From Tannerella sp. (GTDB lineage Bacteria > Bacteroidota > Bacteroidia > Bacteroidales > Tannerellaceae): DNA of 5,376 nt. Shown in pieces: positions 1-5,376 of this stretch; the stretch's first letter is position 1, and the number at the start of each line of letters is the position of its first letter. The translations under genes and the position numbers were made by a program. The stretch is taken from positions 1-5,376 of the forward strand of contig JAISJX010000084.1 in assembly GCA_031261145.1 (NCBI GenBank). Direction: 5' to 3'. Below the pieces are notes generated by a model. It saw only the letters and a program-made list of their open reading frames with translations. It did no database searches and was not told the DNA's origin.

Positions 1-272
1 TAAAGTTCGTCGGCCGGATAATTCAAGGCTTCCAAATCTTCCAAATCCTCCAATTCTTCTTGTATATACCACTCAATGGATGCTAATCCTTCCGGCACAA
101 TACCTTTTTTTATACCAACATGATCAGCCATCAATTCCGACACTCGCTGATCCAACAACTGAGTTTGTAACGCTGTTGGCTGTTGTACTTTTATCTTTTT
201 CTCAGGTTCTCTTCCTTCCACGCTTATAGCCGTCAAAAAGGAACAGAGGATGAATAAAGCTTTTATTCTCAT
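1..272 (-). CDS. Exported protein, N-terminal part; possible M23-type peptidoglycan peptidase (partial)
   Basis: Reading the minus strand from an ATG at 272 gives an open frame to the window edge: 90 codons plus two bases, no stop. It begins MRIKALFILCSFLTAISVEG, a short basic start followed by a hydrophobic stretch, as in a Sec signal peptide with cleavage probably near residue 20. Cys10 is preceded by Leu and is not a lipobox. The next part is charged, and residues from about 60 read KGIVPEGLASIEWYIQEEL, then an acidic LEDLEDLEAL run and NYPADEL at the edge. From memory, this arrangement (exported protein, 'KGIV..LSSI.WY' segment, acidic stretch, 'PADEIY' motif) precedes the LysM/M23 metallopeptidase domain in Bacteroidetes envelope hydrolases. 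No HxxxD or HxH zinc motif is visible because the C-terminal part is missing. The gene is divergent from the GSCFA and murF-alr genes. The reading frame and signal peptide are well supported; the M23 assignment is inference. Confidence 0.6.
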   Translation of the reverse strand, partial: MRIKALFILCSFLTAISVEGREPEKKIKVQQPTALQTQLLDQRVSELMADHVGIKKGIVPEGLASIEWYIQEELEDLEDLEALNYPADEL

Positions 273-340
273 ATTACAATTTCTTTTCTACATTTATCAA
301 AAAACACGAAAAATTCATAATCTCATTGATAACGAACTTT

Positions 341-372
341 CAAATATCGCTATTCTGATTGTATCAACCAAA
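341..372 (-). promoter_or_regulatory. Possible Bacteroides-type promoter for the exported-protein gene
   Basis: On the minus strand TTTG (372-369) is followed after 20 bases by GATATTTG (348-341). This fits the Bacteroidetes housekeeping consensus TTTG-N19-21-TAnnTTTG with one mismatch in the -7 box. The predicted start would leave a leader of roughly 60 nt before the ATG at 272. A second candidate lies just upstream: TTTG (402-399), 19 bases, then TAAATTTT (379-372), also one mismatch. Such AT-rich DNA gives chance matches easily, so one, both or neither may be real. Confidence 0.3.
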
Positions 373-452
373 AAATTTAACAAAAAACAGCATTGCCCCA
401 AATTAGACCTGTGGCGAATGCGTTATATATTCTTTTATAAATCAGATATTTG

Positions 453-484
453 AGCAAAAACATGTTTTACAACATGTTTTTGCT
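453..484. repeat. Perfect 14-bp inverted repeat with 4-nt loop
   Basis: AGCAAAAACATGTT (453-466) is exactly complementary to AACATGTTTTTGCT (471-484), with loop TTAC. Each arm also contains the self-palindrome AACATGTT, so the site is two copies of an 8-bp palindrome nested inside a larger one. It sits about 100 bp upstream of the GSCFA gene and about 180 bp upstream of the divergent gene. A hairpin between divergent starts has no obvious transcript to terminate, so an operator or a structured leader is at least as likely as a terminator. The pairing is directly visible; the function is not known. Confidence 0.7.
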
Positions 485-587
485 TTGTGTTAATCTTTTC
501 AGAAAAAATTCATCCTGACGAATAAAATTCTTTCTTTGCATCTTTAAAATAAGGTTTACAGTCATTACTAATTTTTTTACGAAGAAG

Positions 588-1577
588 ATGAATTTTCTTA
601 CACATATTGAGCTTCCGCCGTCTAAAGTCCGCATATCTTGCGGAGATTCGCTCCTGCTGTTGGGTTCGTGTTTTGCGGAATCAATGGGACATTTACTGAC
701 CGGCAGCAAATTTCGTACGGATGTAAATCCGTTTGGCGTTCTGTATAATCCATCGTCCATTGCTATGGCCATCCGTCAATTGCTGAATCCAAAAGAACGA
801 ACGGTACAGGATTTATTTTCTCACGAAGGTTTGTATCACAGTTTTAGCCATCACAGCAGTTTTTCTTCGGTATCGGAGACCGATTGCCTGCGCAAAATCA
901 ACGAACAGCTTCGGTATTCGTCCGGCAATCTTCAACATGTCAATAGATTATGTATAACATTCGGAACGGCATACGTTTACCGTCTAAAAGAATCGGGACA
1001 GGTCGTTGCGAATTGCCATAAATTACCGGATAAGCGATTTGACCGCGAACGGCTGCCGGTTTCGCAAATTACGGATGAATGGGTCGAATTGCTTTCTACC
1101 TTATTCAATAAAAATGAATCGCTTCGGTGTATCTTTACCGTCAGCCCGATCCGGCATTGGAAAGACGGCGCACATGAAAATCAGTTGAGTAAATCCACTT
1201 TACTGCTGGCTATTGAACAAATTCAGCGGCGGTTCCCCGAACAGGTAGCCTATTTCCCCGCTTATGAGGTGATGATGGACGAATTGCGGGATTACCGGTT
1301 TTACGCGGATGACATGTTTCATCCGTCCAGTGCCGCTGTCCGGTATATCTGGGAGCGCTTCGTAGAAACGTATATGGACGCACAGACGCGAACATTCGTA
1401 AAGGAAATCGAAGAAATACAAAAAGCGCTGAATCATAAGCCATTAAACCCTAAAAGTGACTCTTATAAACATTTTGTAATGCAAACTTTGTTAAAAATGG
1501 AACGACTTCATACGAAAATGCCTTATCTTTGCTTTGAAAAAGAAATGGATATGCTAAAACGTTTCGTTCGGAATTGA
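588..1577 (+). CDS. GSCFA domain-containing protein (329 aa)
   Basis: The protein carries the motif that names the GSCFA family: LLLLGSCFAES, with Gly26-Ser27-Cys28-Phe29-Ala30. Other conserved-looking blocks are NPFGVLYNP (47-55), TFGTAYVY (124-131), TVSPIRHWKDG (184-194) and YADDMFHPS (239-247). The family is, to my knowledge, grouped with SGNH/GDSL-like hydrolases: the GSC block would replace the GDS block I, and Asp242/His245 would form the D-x-x-H block V. The biochemical role is not established. There is no signal peptide or membrane span, so it is probably cytoplasmic. Residues after about 264 are charged and predicted helical, and end near Met-Asp-Met-Leu-Lys-Arg. The start is ATG 588, preceded by purine-rich GAAGAAG, and the motif begins 26 residues in, as expected for an intact N-terminus. 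It lies 71 bp upstream of murF-alr on the same strand, suggesting co-transcription and an envelope-related role. The family call is secure; function is inferred from context only. Confidence 0.92.
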   Translation: MNFLTHIELPPSKVRISCGDSLLLLGSCFAESMGHLLTGSKFRTDVNPFGVLYNPSSIAMAIRQLLNPKERTVQDLFSHEGLYHSFSHHSSFSSVSETDCLRKINEQLRYSSGNLQHVNRLCITFGTAYVYRLKESGQVVANCHKLPDKRFDRERLPVSQITDEWVELLSTLFNKNESLRCIFTVSPIRHWKDGAHENQLSKSTLLLAIEQIQRRFPEQVAYFPAYEVMMDELRDYRFYADDMFHPSSAAVRYIWERFVETYMDAQTRTFVKEIEEIQKALNHKPLNPKSDSYKHFVMQTLLKMERLHTKMPYLCFEKEMDMLKRFVRN

Positions 1578-1648
1578 ATACAAGACGATGAGAAATCAGC
1601 CTGTCGGTTCCGAATGAAGATGGTTTATTTTACTCTTATTTTCTATTT

Positions 1649-4117
1649 ATGAAGTATTCTATTGAGGAGATTGCAACTTTAATAAAAGCAAAGTATCATA
1701 CGCTGAATGAGTGTTTTATCGACCATCTGCTGACAGATAGCCGAACTCTTTCGTATCCCGAATCCACTATTTTCTTTGCGATTAAAACGACACGGAACGA
1801 CGGGCATAAATACATTCCCGAACTATACCGGTTACGTGTGCGTAATTTTGTGGTGACTAACTTCTTACCGGAATTTGAAGCGATGGGAGACGCCAATTTT
1901 CTGGTTGTCGGCGATGTGTTGGCGTCGTTGCAGAAATGGGTTGCGTATCACCGGAAAAAATTCCAGATTCCAGTCATCGGCATCACGGGAAGTAACGGCA
2001 AAACAATTGTAAAAGAGCTGCTTTACCAGTTGCTTCATTCGGATTTTAACATTGTGCGCTCGCCACGCAGCTATAATTCCCAATTGGGCGTGCCGCTTTC
2101 CGTCTGGCAGATGAACGAAAAACATACGTTAGGTATTTTTGAAGCAGGGATTTCCCAACCGGACGAGATGGCGAAACTGCGGCGTATCATTGCTCCAACC
2201 ATCGGTATTATCACCAATATTGGCGAAGCGCATCAGGAAAATTTCATCTCATCCCTGCAAAAAGGATTGGAGAAAGTATCACTGTTCAGTGAAAGTGAGG
2301 TGATTATATACAATGCCGATAATGAATTTATCTCCCATCTGCTGGAAGTGGCCTGCCTGTCGCACAAAGGTTTGGGATGGAGCCGCATCAATTCGGAGGC
2401 TCCGGTATTTGTCGAATCCGTTCAGAAGAAAGATGTTTCTACGGAGCTTCGATGTACGATGATGGGTATTACGCATACGTACGAAATTCCTTTTACTGAC
2501 GACGCTTCTATCGAAAATGTGATTCATTGCATCTCGCTGATGCTTTACCTGAAGCCGAGCAACCTGCGGAATATACCGCTTTTTGCGGCGTTGGAACCGG
2601 TCGCCATGCGCCTCGAAGTAAAAGACGGCGTCAATCACTGCCTGTTAATCAATGACACCTACAATTCCGACATCAACTCATTAGATATAGCCTTGGATTT
2701 CCTGCAAAGCCGGCGGGGAGAGCAGCATCTGAAAAGTACGGTCATTCTTTCGGATATCCTGCAATCGGGGATGGTTCCGAAATCGCTCTATAAGAAAGTG
2801 GCAGAACTGTTTGCGCGTAAAAAAGTGGACCGTATCATCGGTATTGGCCGCGACCTGAAAGAATATGGCGCCGCGTTTAAAATGGAAAGCGAATTTTACC
2901 TGACAACCGACGAATTTATCCATTCGCCTTCGCTCAAATCGTTTCAGAATGAGCTGGTTTTGCTGAAAGGCTCGCGTATCTTCCACTTTGAACGGATCAC
3001 GGAACTATTGGAAAAGAAAGTGCACGAAACGATTCTGGAAGTGAATCTGGACGCCATCATTCATAATTACAATTATTTCCGCGCAAAGTTGCGCCCGGAT
3101 ACCAAAATCGTCTGCATGATAAAGGCTTTTGGCTATGGCGTAGGCTCTTACGAATTGGCAAAGACGCTACAGGAACATCGTTGCGACTATTTGGCCGTTG
3201 CTGTTGCCGACGAAGGGGAAGAGCTTCGTAAAGAAGGGATTTCCATTCCGATTATGGTGATGAACCCCGAATTTAGCAGCTTTAATAAACTGTTTGAATA
3301 TCAGTTAGAGCCGGAAGTGTATAGTTTCAGGTTGCTGGATGCGTTGGTGAAAGAAACGGAACGGTGCGGAATCACCTCGTTTCCCATTCATATAAAGATT
3401 GATACGGGGATGCACCGTCTGGGTTTTCAGGAAAAAGATATACCCGAACTGTGTGAGCGATTGCGGAATCAGGGCGGATTGCCGGTTCGCTCCGTATTTT
3501 CCCACTTAGTTGGCGCAGATTCGGCGGAACACGATGATTTCACACGGGAACAGATACGGAAATTTACGGAAGCGGCTGAAACGCTGGAACAGGGATTAGG
3601 CCATCCCGTACTTAAACATATCCTGAACTCGGCAGGCATTGAGCGGTTTACGGAATATCAGTTTGATATGGTGCGTCCGGGGATTGCGCTGTACGGCGTT
3701 AGCGCTATCGACGAGTTGAAAGACCTGCAAACGGTCAGTTCACTGAAAACGACTATTTTAGAGATACAGGACGTACCTGCCGGAGATTCCGTCGGATACG
3801 GACGCAAGAGTTTTGTGGAACGCGACTCGCGGATTGCCGTGATTCCGATTGGCTATGCCGATGGCCTGAACCGCCTGCTTAGCAACGGCGTAGGCGAAGT
3901 GGTGGTACGTGGGAAGCGCTGCCCGGTTATCGGAAATATCTGTATGGACATCTGTATGATTGATGTAACAGATGTAGATGCGCAGGAAGGCGACGTCGTG
4001 ACTGTTTTTGGCAACGAACTGCCGGTAAACGAAATAGCGCGGAAATTAAATACTATCCCATACGAGATTCTGACGTCGGTCTCGCCCCGGGTGAAACGGA
4101 TTTATTATAAAGAATAG
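1649..4117 (+). CDS. Bifunctional MurF (UDP-MurNAc-tripeptide:D-Ala-D-Ala ligase) / alanine racemase
   Basis: This 822-aa protein joins two cytoplasmic peptidoglycan enzymes. Residues 1-455 are a Mur ligase of the MurF type, which uses ATP to add D-Ala-D-Ala to UDP-MurNAc-tripeptide. The ATP loop is GITGSNGKT (111-119, Lys118), followed by SYNSQLGVPLSVW (141-153), EAGISQPDEM (165-174), TNIGEAHQENF (189-199), Lys209 at the likely carbamylated-lysine position, and NDTYNSDINSL (335-345), matching the DDSYNANP motif of MurF. Residues 458-822 are a fold-III PLP alanine racemase: Lys492 in MIKAFGYGVG (Schiff base), KIDTGMHRLGF (583-593), Arg676 in MVRPGIALYG (PLP pyridine contact), Tyr717 in SVGYGRK (catalytic tyrosine), IGYADG (734-739) and NICMDICMIDVT (763-774). 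All key residues are present, so both activities are probably intact. Length equals one MurF plus one Alr. The fusion is a known feature of Bacteroidetes. ATG 1649 is the only suitable in-frame start; no Shine-Dalgarno is seen. Confidence 0.96.
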   Translation: MKYSIEEIATLIKAKYHTLNECFIDHLLTDSRTLSYPESTIFFAIKTTRNDGHKYIPELYRLRVRNFVVTNFLPEFEAMGDANFLVVGDVLASLQKWVAYHRKKFQIPVIGITGSNGKTIVKELLYQLLHSDFNIVRSPRSYNSQLGVPLSVWQMNEKHTLGIFEAGISQPDEMAKLRRIIAPTIGIITNIGEAHQENFISSLQKGLEKVSLFSESEVIIYNADNEFISHLLEVACLSHKGLGWSRINSEAPVFVESVQKKDVSTELRCTMMGITHTYEIPFTDDASIENVIHCISLMLYLKPSNLRNIPLFAALEPVAMRLEVKDGVNHCLLINDTYNSDINSLDIALDFLQSRRGEQHLKSTVILSDILQSGMVPKSLYKKVAELFARKKVDRIIGIGRDLKEYGAAFKMESEFYLTTDEFIHSPSLKSFQNELVLLKGSRIFHFERITELLEKKVHETILEVNLDAIIHNYNYFRAKLRPDTKIVCMIKAFGYGVGSYELAKTLQEHRCDYLAVAVADEGEELRKEGISIPIMVMNPEFSSFNKLFEYQLEPEVYSFRLLDALVKETERCGITSFPIHIKIDTGMHRLGFQEKDIPELCERLRNQGGLPVRSVFSHLVGADSAEHDDFTREQIRKFTEAAETLEQGLGHPVLKHILNSAGIERFTEYQFDMVRPGIALYGVSAIDELKDLQTVSSLKTTILEIQDVPAGDSVGYGRKSFVERDSRIAVIPIGYADGLNRLLSNGVGEVVVRGKRCPVIGNICMDICMIDVTDVDAQEGDVVTVFGNELPVNEIARKLNTIPYEILTSVSPRVKRIYYKE

Positions 4118-4133
4118 GGCGGTTCCTGCCACA

Positions 4134-4266
4134 TGGGGCTGACCAAAAAGTCTGGTTTCGTCATTGCGAGCCGTAGGCGAAGCAATCCAGAGTATTGATT
4201 ATTAATGGATTGCTTCGGAATTTGCCCTCGCAATGACGTGCAAAATACCCTTTTTGGTCAGCCCCA
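4134..4266. mobile_element. 133-bp nested inverted repeat, MITE/REP-like element
   Basis: Three pairs of perfect complementary arms are nested: an outer 17-bp pair TGGGGCTGACCAAAAAG (4134-4150 with 4250-4266), a middle 12-bp pair CGTCATTGCGAG (4159-4170 with 4227-4238), and an inner 12-bp pair CGAAGCAATCCA (4178-4189 with 4206-4217), with a 16-nt AT-rich loop. The element is too short to encode a transposase and has no credible frame, which fits a miniature inverted-repeat element moved in trans or a large dispersed palindrome. The core, CGTCATTGCGAG...GAAGCAATCC, resembles a palindromic repeat I recognise as widespread in unrelated bacterial genomes. CACA occurs directly outside both ends (4130-4133 and 4267-4270) and could be a 4-bp target duplication, though so short a match may be chance. 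The structure is certain; the mobility is inferred. Confidence 0.72.
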
Positions 4267-4282
4267 CACATCAGCAAGTTAG

Positions 4283-4343
4283 GGACACGCATCCGCGGTT
4301 CTCGGACGCACGTCCGCAAATCGCGGAGACGTCTCCGCAAATC
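4283..4343. repeat. Three degenerate 19-21-bp tandem units with palindromic cores
   Basis: The units start at 4283, 4304 and 4325 and share the pattern GGA(c/g)..CG..TCCGC followed by an AAATC-like tail. Unit 2 contains GGACG-CA-CGTCC. Unit 3 lies in GCGGAGACGTCTCCGC (4323-4338), a perfect 16-bp palindrome. Unit 1 (GGACACGCATCCGC) is the most diverged and its palindrome is broken. The period is exactly 21 bp between the three starts. The stretch is GC-rich compared with its AT-rich surroundings. It lies 16 bp beyond the nested inverted repeat and 17 bp before the galactosidase terminator. It is not a CRISPR array: there are no unique spacers. Function unknown; it may be a dispersed intergenic repeat family. 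Confidence 0.65.
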
Positions 4344-4360
4344 AAAAACGAAGCAAAATA

Positions 4361-4407
4361 AAACCCTCTGTCGAGTGGAAAAACCATATCCATTCAACAG
4401 AGGGTTT
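4361..4407 (-). terminator. Intrinsic terminator of the alpha-galactosidase gene
   Basis: Arms 4361-4379 and 4389-4407 (19 nt each, 9-nt loop) pair along their full length. The outer 11 bp, AAACCCTCTGT with ACAGAGGGTTT, are perfect; the inner part, read on the minus strand, has one G-U wobble and one A-C mismatch. On the minus-strand transcript the hairpin begins 20 nt after the stop codon and is followed by a U-rich run (UAUUUUGCUUCGUUUUU, positions 4360 down to about 4344). The plus-strand side lacks a U-tract, so it should act in one direction only. Confidence 0.88.
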
Positions 4408-4426
4408 AAGTTGCCTGTCCCGGCTG

Positions 4427-5376
4427 TTATTTCGCTTCCGTTATCTCAATGACATGGCTGACAGTCTGTGCGGAGGAAAATACGGGAATGCCGACCTTCA
4501 TCAGGTAATCGCCGGAGTACGTTTTCTCGTTGCTACGCAGGCGCGAACGGGTTTCGGGAAGCATGTTGATTTCTTTTACTTCATACTTTTTATCGGGGTT
4601 TAAGCCTTGCAAACGAAGGGGCTGCGTTTGTTCCGCATAGCGCGGGTGAATGTCGAATGCGAAAAGCACGGATTTTTCTTTGCTCTCGCCAACGAACATC
4701 ACGGCGGCATGATTGCTTTCATACGGGGAGAACAAACGGTATTGATCGCCTTCCAGCAGGGTATTTTCCAGACGTTTGAAGTTCTTCACCGCGTTACGGC
4801 AATATTCCTGTTCCTGTTCGCTCATCTCGTTGATGCGGATATCGAAGCCCAACTTACCCATCATGGCGACGTCCGTACGGAATTTAATGGGTTGTTTGCC
4901 CCAACTGGTCACGTGTGCGGAGAGTGTTTTGGAAGGGAAAAAGTGTGAGAATCCCCACTGGATAAAGATTCGTTCTACGGGGTCGGTATTGTCGCTCGGC
5001 CAAAATTCGGTGAAATATTTCAGCGCTTCATAATCGGAACGCCCGCCGCCACCGGAGCATAGCATCATCGGCAGGTTGGGGTATTTTTGGTTGACCCGCT
5101 CCAGCACATTGTACAGCCCGCGCACATGTTCGATGTAGATATGCGACTGTTTGTCTTTCAGATAGGGCGAATAAATATTCGTTATCGGGCTGTTGCAATC
5201 CCACTTGAAATAGGCGATGCCGGGGTGGTTCGTCATCAGATTATCAACGATACCGAAGACATAATCCTGCACTTTGGGGTTGCTCAGGTCGAGCGCCAAC
5301 TGGTTGCGGAAATAATATTCGTCGCGGTTGGGCAGGTGAATCACCCAGTCCTTGTGCTTCTCGTACAGTTCGCTTT
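4427..5376 (-). CDS. GH36 alpha-galactosidase, C-terminal part (5' end outside window)
   Basis: The frame is open from the window edge to a stop at 4427-4429: 315 complete codons. It opens SELYEKHKDWVIHLPNRDEY, a typical interior GH36 sequence, so the GTG at 5344 is an internal valine, not a start. The second half of the catalytic barrel is visible: YFKWDCN holds the nucleophile Asp (codon 5198-5200), and CSGGGGRSDYEAL followed by FWPSDNTD holds the acid/base Asp (codon 4991-4993). LSAHVTSWG and FRTDVAMMGKLGFDI follow, then a beta-rich C-terminal domain of about 110 residues ending EITEAK. The enzyme hydrolyses terminal alpha-galactosyl residues with retention of configuration; likely substrates are raffinose-type oligosaccharides, melibiose or galactomannan side chains, but the sequence does not decide between these. 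Any signal peptide lies outside the window, so location is unknown. It converges on murF-alr and has its own terminator, so it is a separate transcription unit. No frameshift or missing key residue is seen. Confidence 0.93.
   Translation of the reverse strand, partial: SELYEKHKDWVIHLPNRDEYYFRNQLALDLSNPKVQDYVFGIVDNLMTNHPGIAYFKWDCNSPITNIYSPYLKDKQSHIYIEHVRGLYNVLERVNQKYPNLPMMLCSGGGGRSDYEALKYFTEFWPSDNTDPVERIFIQWGFSHFFPSKTLSAHVTSWGKQPIKFRTDVAMMGKLGFDIRINEMSEQEQEYCRNAVKNFKRLENTLLEGDQYRLFSPYESNHAAVMFVGESKEKSVLFAFDIHPRYAEQTQPLRLQGLNPDKKYEVKEINMLPETRSRLRSNEKTYSGDYLMKVGIPVFSSAQTVSHVIEITEAK

Larger units (their letters stand above)
273..587. other. Divergent AT-rich intergenic region
   Basis: This 315-bp stretch separates the minus-strand exported-protein gene from the plus-strand GSCFA gene. 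It is markedly AT-rich. It contains possible minus-strand promoter boxes (341-372 and 372-402) and a perfect inverted repeat (453-484). I found no good TTTG-N19-21-TAnnTTTG promoter on the plus strand upstream of 588; the best partial -7 match, TAATTTTT at 569-576, lies too close to the start codon and lacks a proper -33 box. An open frame at 250-453 on the plus strand runs antisense into the minus-strand gene's start; its Lys/Ile/Phe-rich product looks like translated AT-rich spacer, so I do not call it a gene. No tRNA or known riboswitch pattern was recognised. Confidence 0.6.
4118..4426. other. Convergent intergenic region filled with repeats
   Basis: This 309-bp gap lies between the 3' ends of murF-alr and the alpha-galactosidase gene. 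Almost all of it is accounted for by a nested inverted repeat (4134-4266), a short tandem palindrome array (4283-4343) and the galactosidase terminator (4361-4407). The minus-strand frame at 4161-4397 reads straight through these repeats and is an artefact. No separate U-tract terminator for the plus strand was found, so the inverted repeat starting 17 bases after the murF-alr stop may serve as its transcript end or 3' stabiliser. Confidence 0.7.

Noticed and set aside
30..47. Tandem 9-bp direct repeat TTCCAAATC
   Set aside because: It lies inside the coding frame and simply encodes an Asp-Leu-Glu repeat in an acidic stretch; not a separate element.
250..453. Plus-strand open frame of 67 codons in the divergent spacer
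   Set aside because: It starts antisense inside the well-supported minus-strand gene, its composition is that of translated AT-rich DNA, and it matches no family I recognise.
569..576. TAATTTTT as a -7 promoter box for the GSCFA gene
   Set aside because: It lies only 11 bases before the start codon, has no TTTG at the right distance, and such matches are common in AT-rich DNA.
1578..1648. Possible separate promoter or small gene between the GSCFA gene and murF-alr
   Set aside because: The 71-bp gap has no TTTG/TAnnTTTG pair and no hairpin I could see, and its ATGs are out of frame with murF-alr; read-through from the GSCFA gene is simpler.
4283..4343. Possible CRISPR array
   Set aside because: The units are directly tandem with no unique spacers between them, and no cas genes are present.
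4161..4397. Minus-strand open frame of 78 codons
   Set aside because: It runs through the nested inverted repeat, the 21-bp units and the terminator; the sequence of the product is simply translated repeat.
4607..5033. Plus-strand open frames opposite the alpha-galactosidase gene
   Set aside because: They are antisense shadows of a strongly conserved GH36 coding sequence.
5342..5344. GTG as a start codon for the alpha-galactosidase
   Set aside because: The frame continues upstream to the window edge with conserved GH36 residues (SELYEKHKDW), so this is an internal valine.

Overview
The window looks like a chromosomal segment from a Bacteroidales bacterium, probably Bacteroides/Parabacteroides-like. 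The evidence is a single-chain MurF-alanine racemase fusion, a GSCFA-family gene directly upstream of it, a Bacteroidetes-type GH36 alpha-galactosidase, start codons without a clear Shine-Dalgarno sequence, and AT-rich intergenic DNA. The genus is an inference from protein style only.

Left part (1-587): a minus-strand gene whose 5' end is in the window encodes an exported protein, 90 codons of which are visible. It may be an M23-type peptidoglycan hydrolase, but the catalytic domain lies outside the window. A 315-bp AT-rich divergent intergenic region follows. It holds possible Bacteroides-type promoter boxes for the minus-strand gene and a perfect 14-bp inverted repeat.

Centre (588-4117): two plus-strand genes 71 bp apart, probably co-transcribed. 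The first encodes a 329-aa GSCFA-domain protein of unknown exact function. The second encodes an 822-aa bifunctional enzyme, MurF (UDP-MurNAc-tripeptide:D-Ala-D-Ala ligase) fused to Alr (PLP alanine racemase). The fusion puts the step that makes D-alanine and the step that adds D-Ala-D-Ala to the peptidoglycan precursor on one polypeptide. With the putative M23 gene on the other side, the left two-thirds reads as a cell-wall neighbourhood.

Right part (4118-5376): a 309-bp convergent intergenic region is packed with structure. It has a 133-bp nested inverted repeat resembling a MITE or REP-like element, three 19-21-bp tandem units with palindromic cores, and a strong intrinsic terminator for the gene coming from the right. 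That gene is the C-terminal 315 codons of a minus-strand GH36 alpha-galactosidase with both catalytic aspartates visible. It is a carbohydrate-utilisation gene unrelated to the cell-wall genes.

I see no clearly new multi-gene system. The most open points are the role of the GSCFA protein (a possible cysteine at the SGNH nucleophile position), the composite repeat after murF-alr, and the perfect palindrome between the divergent genes.
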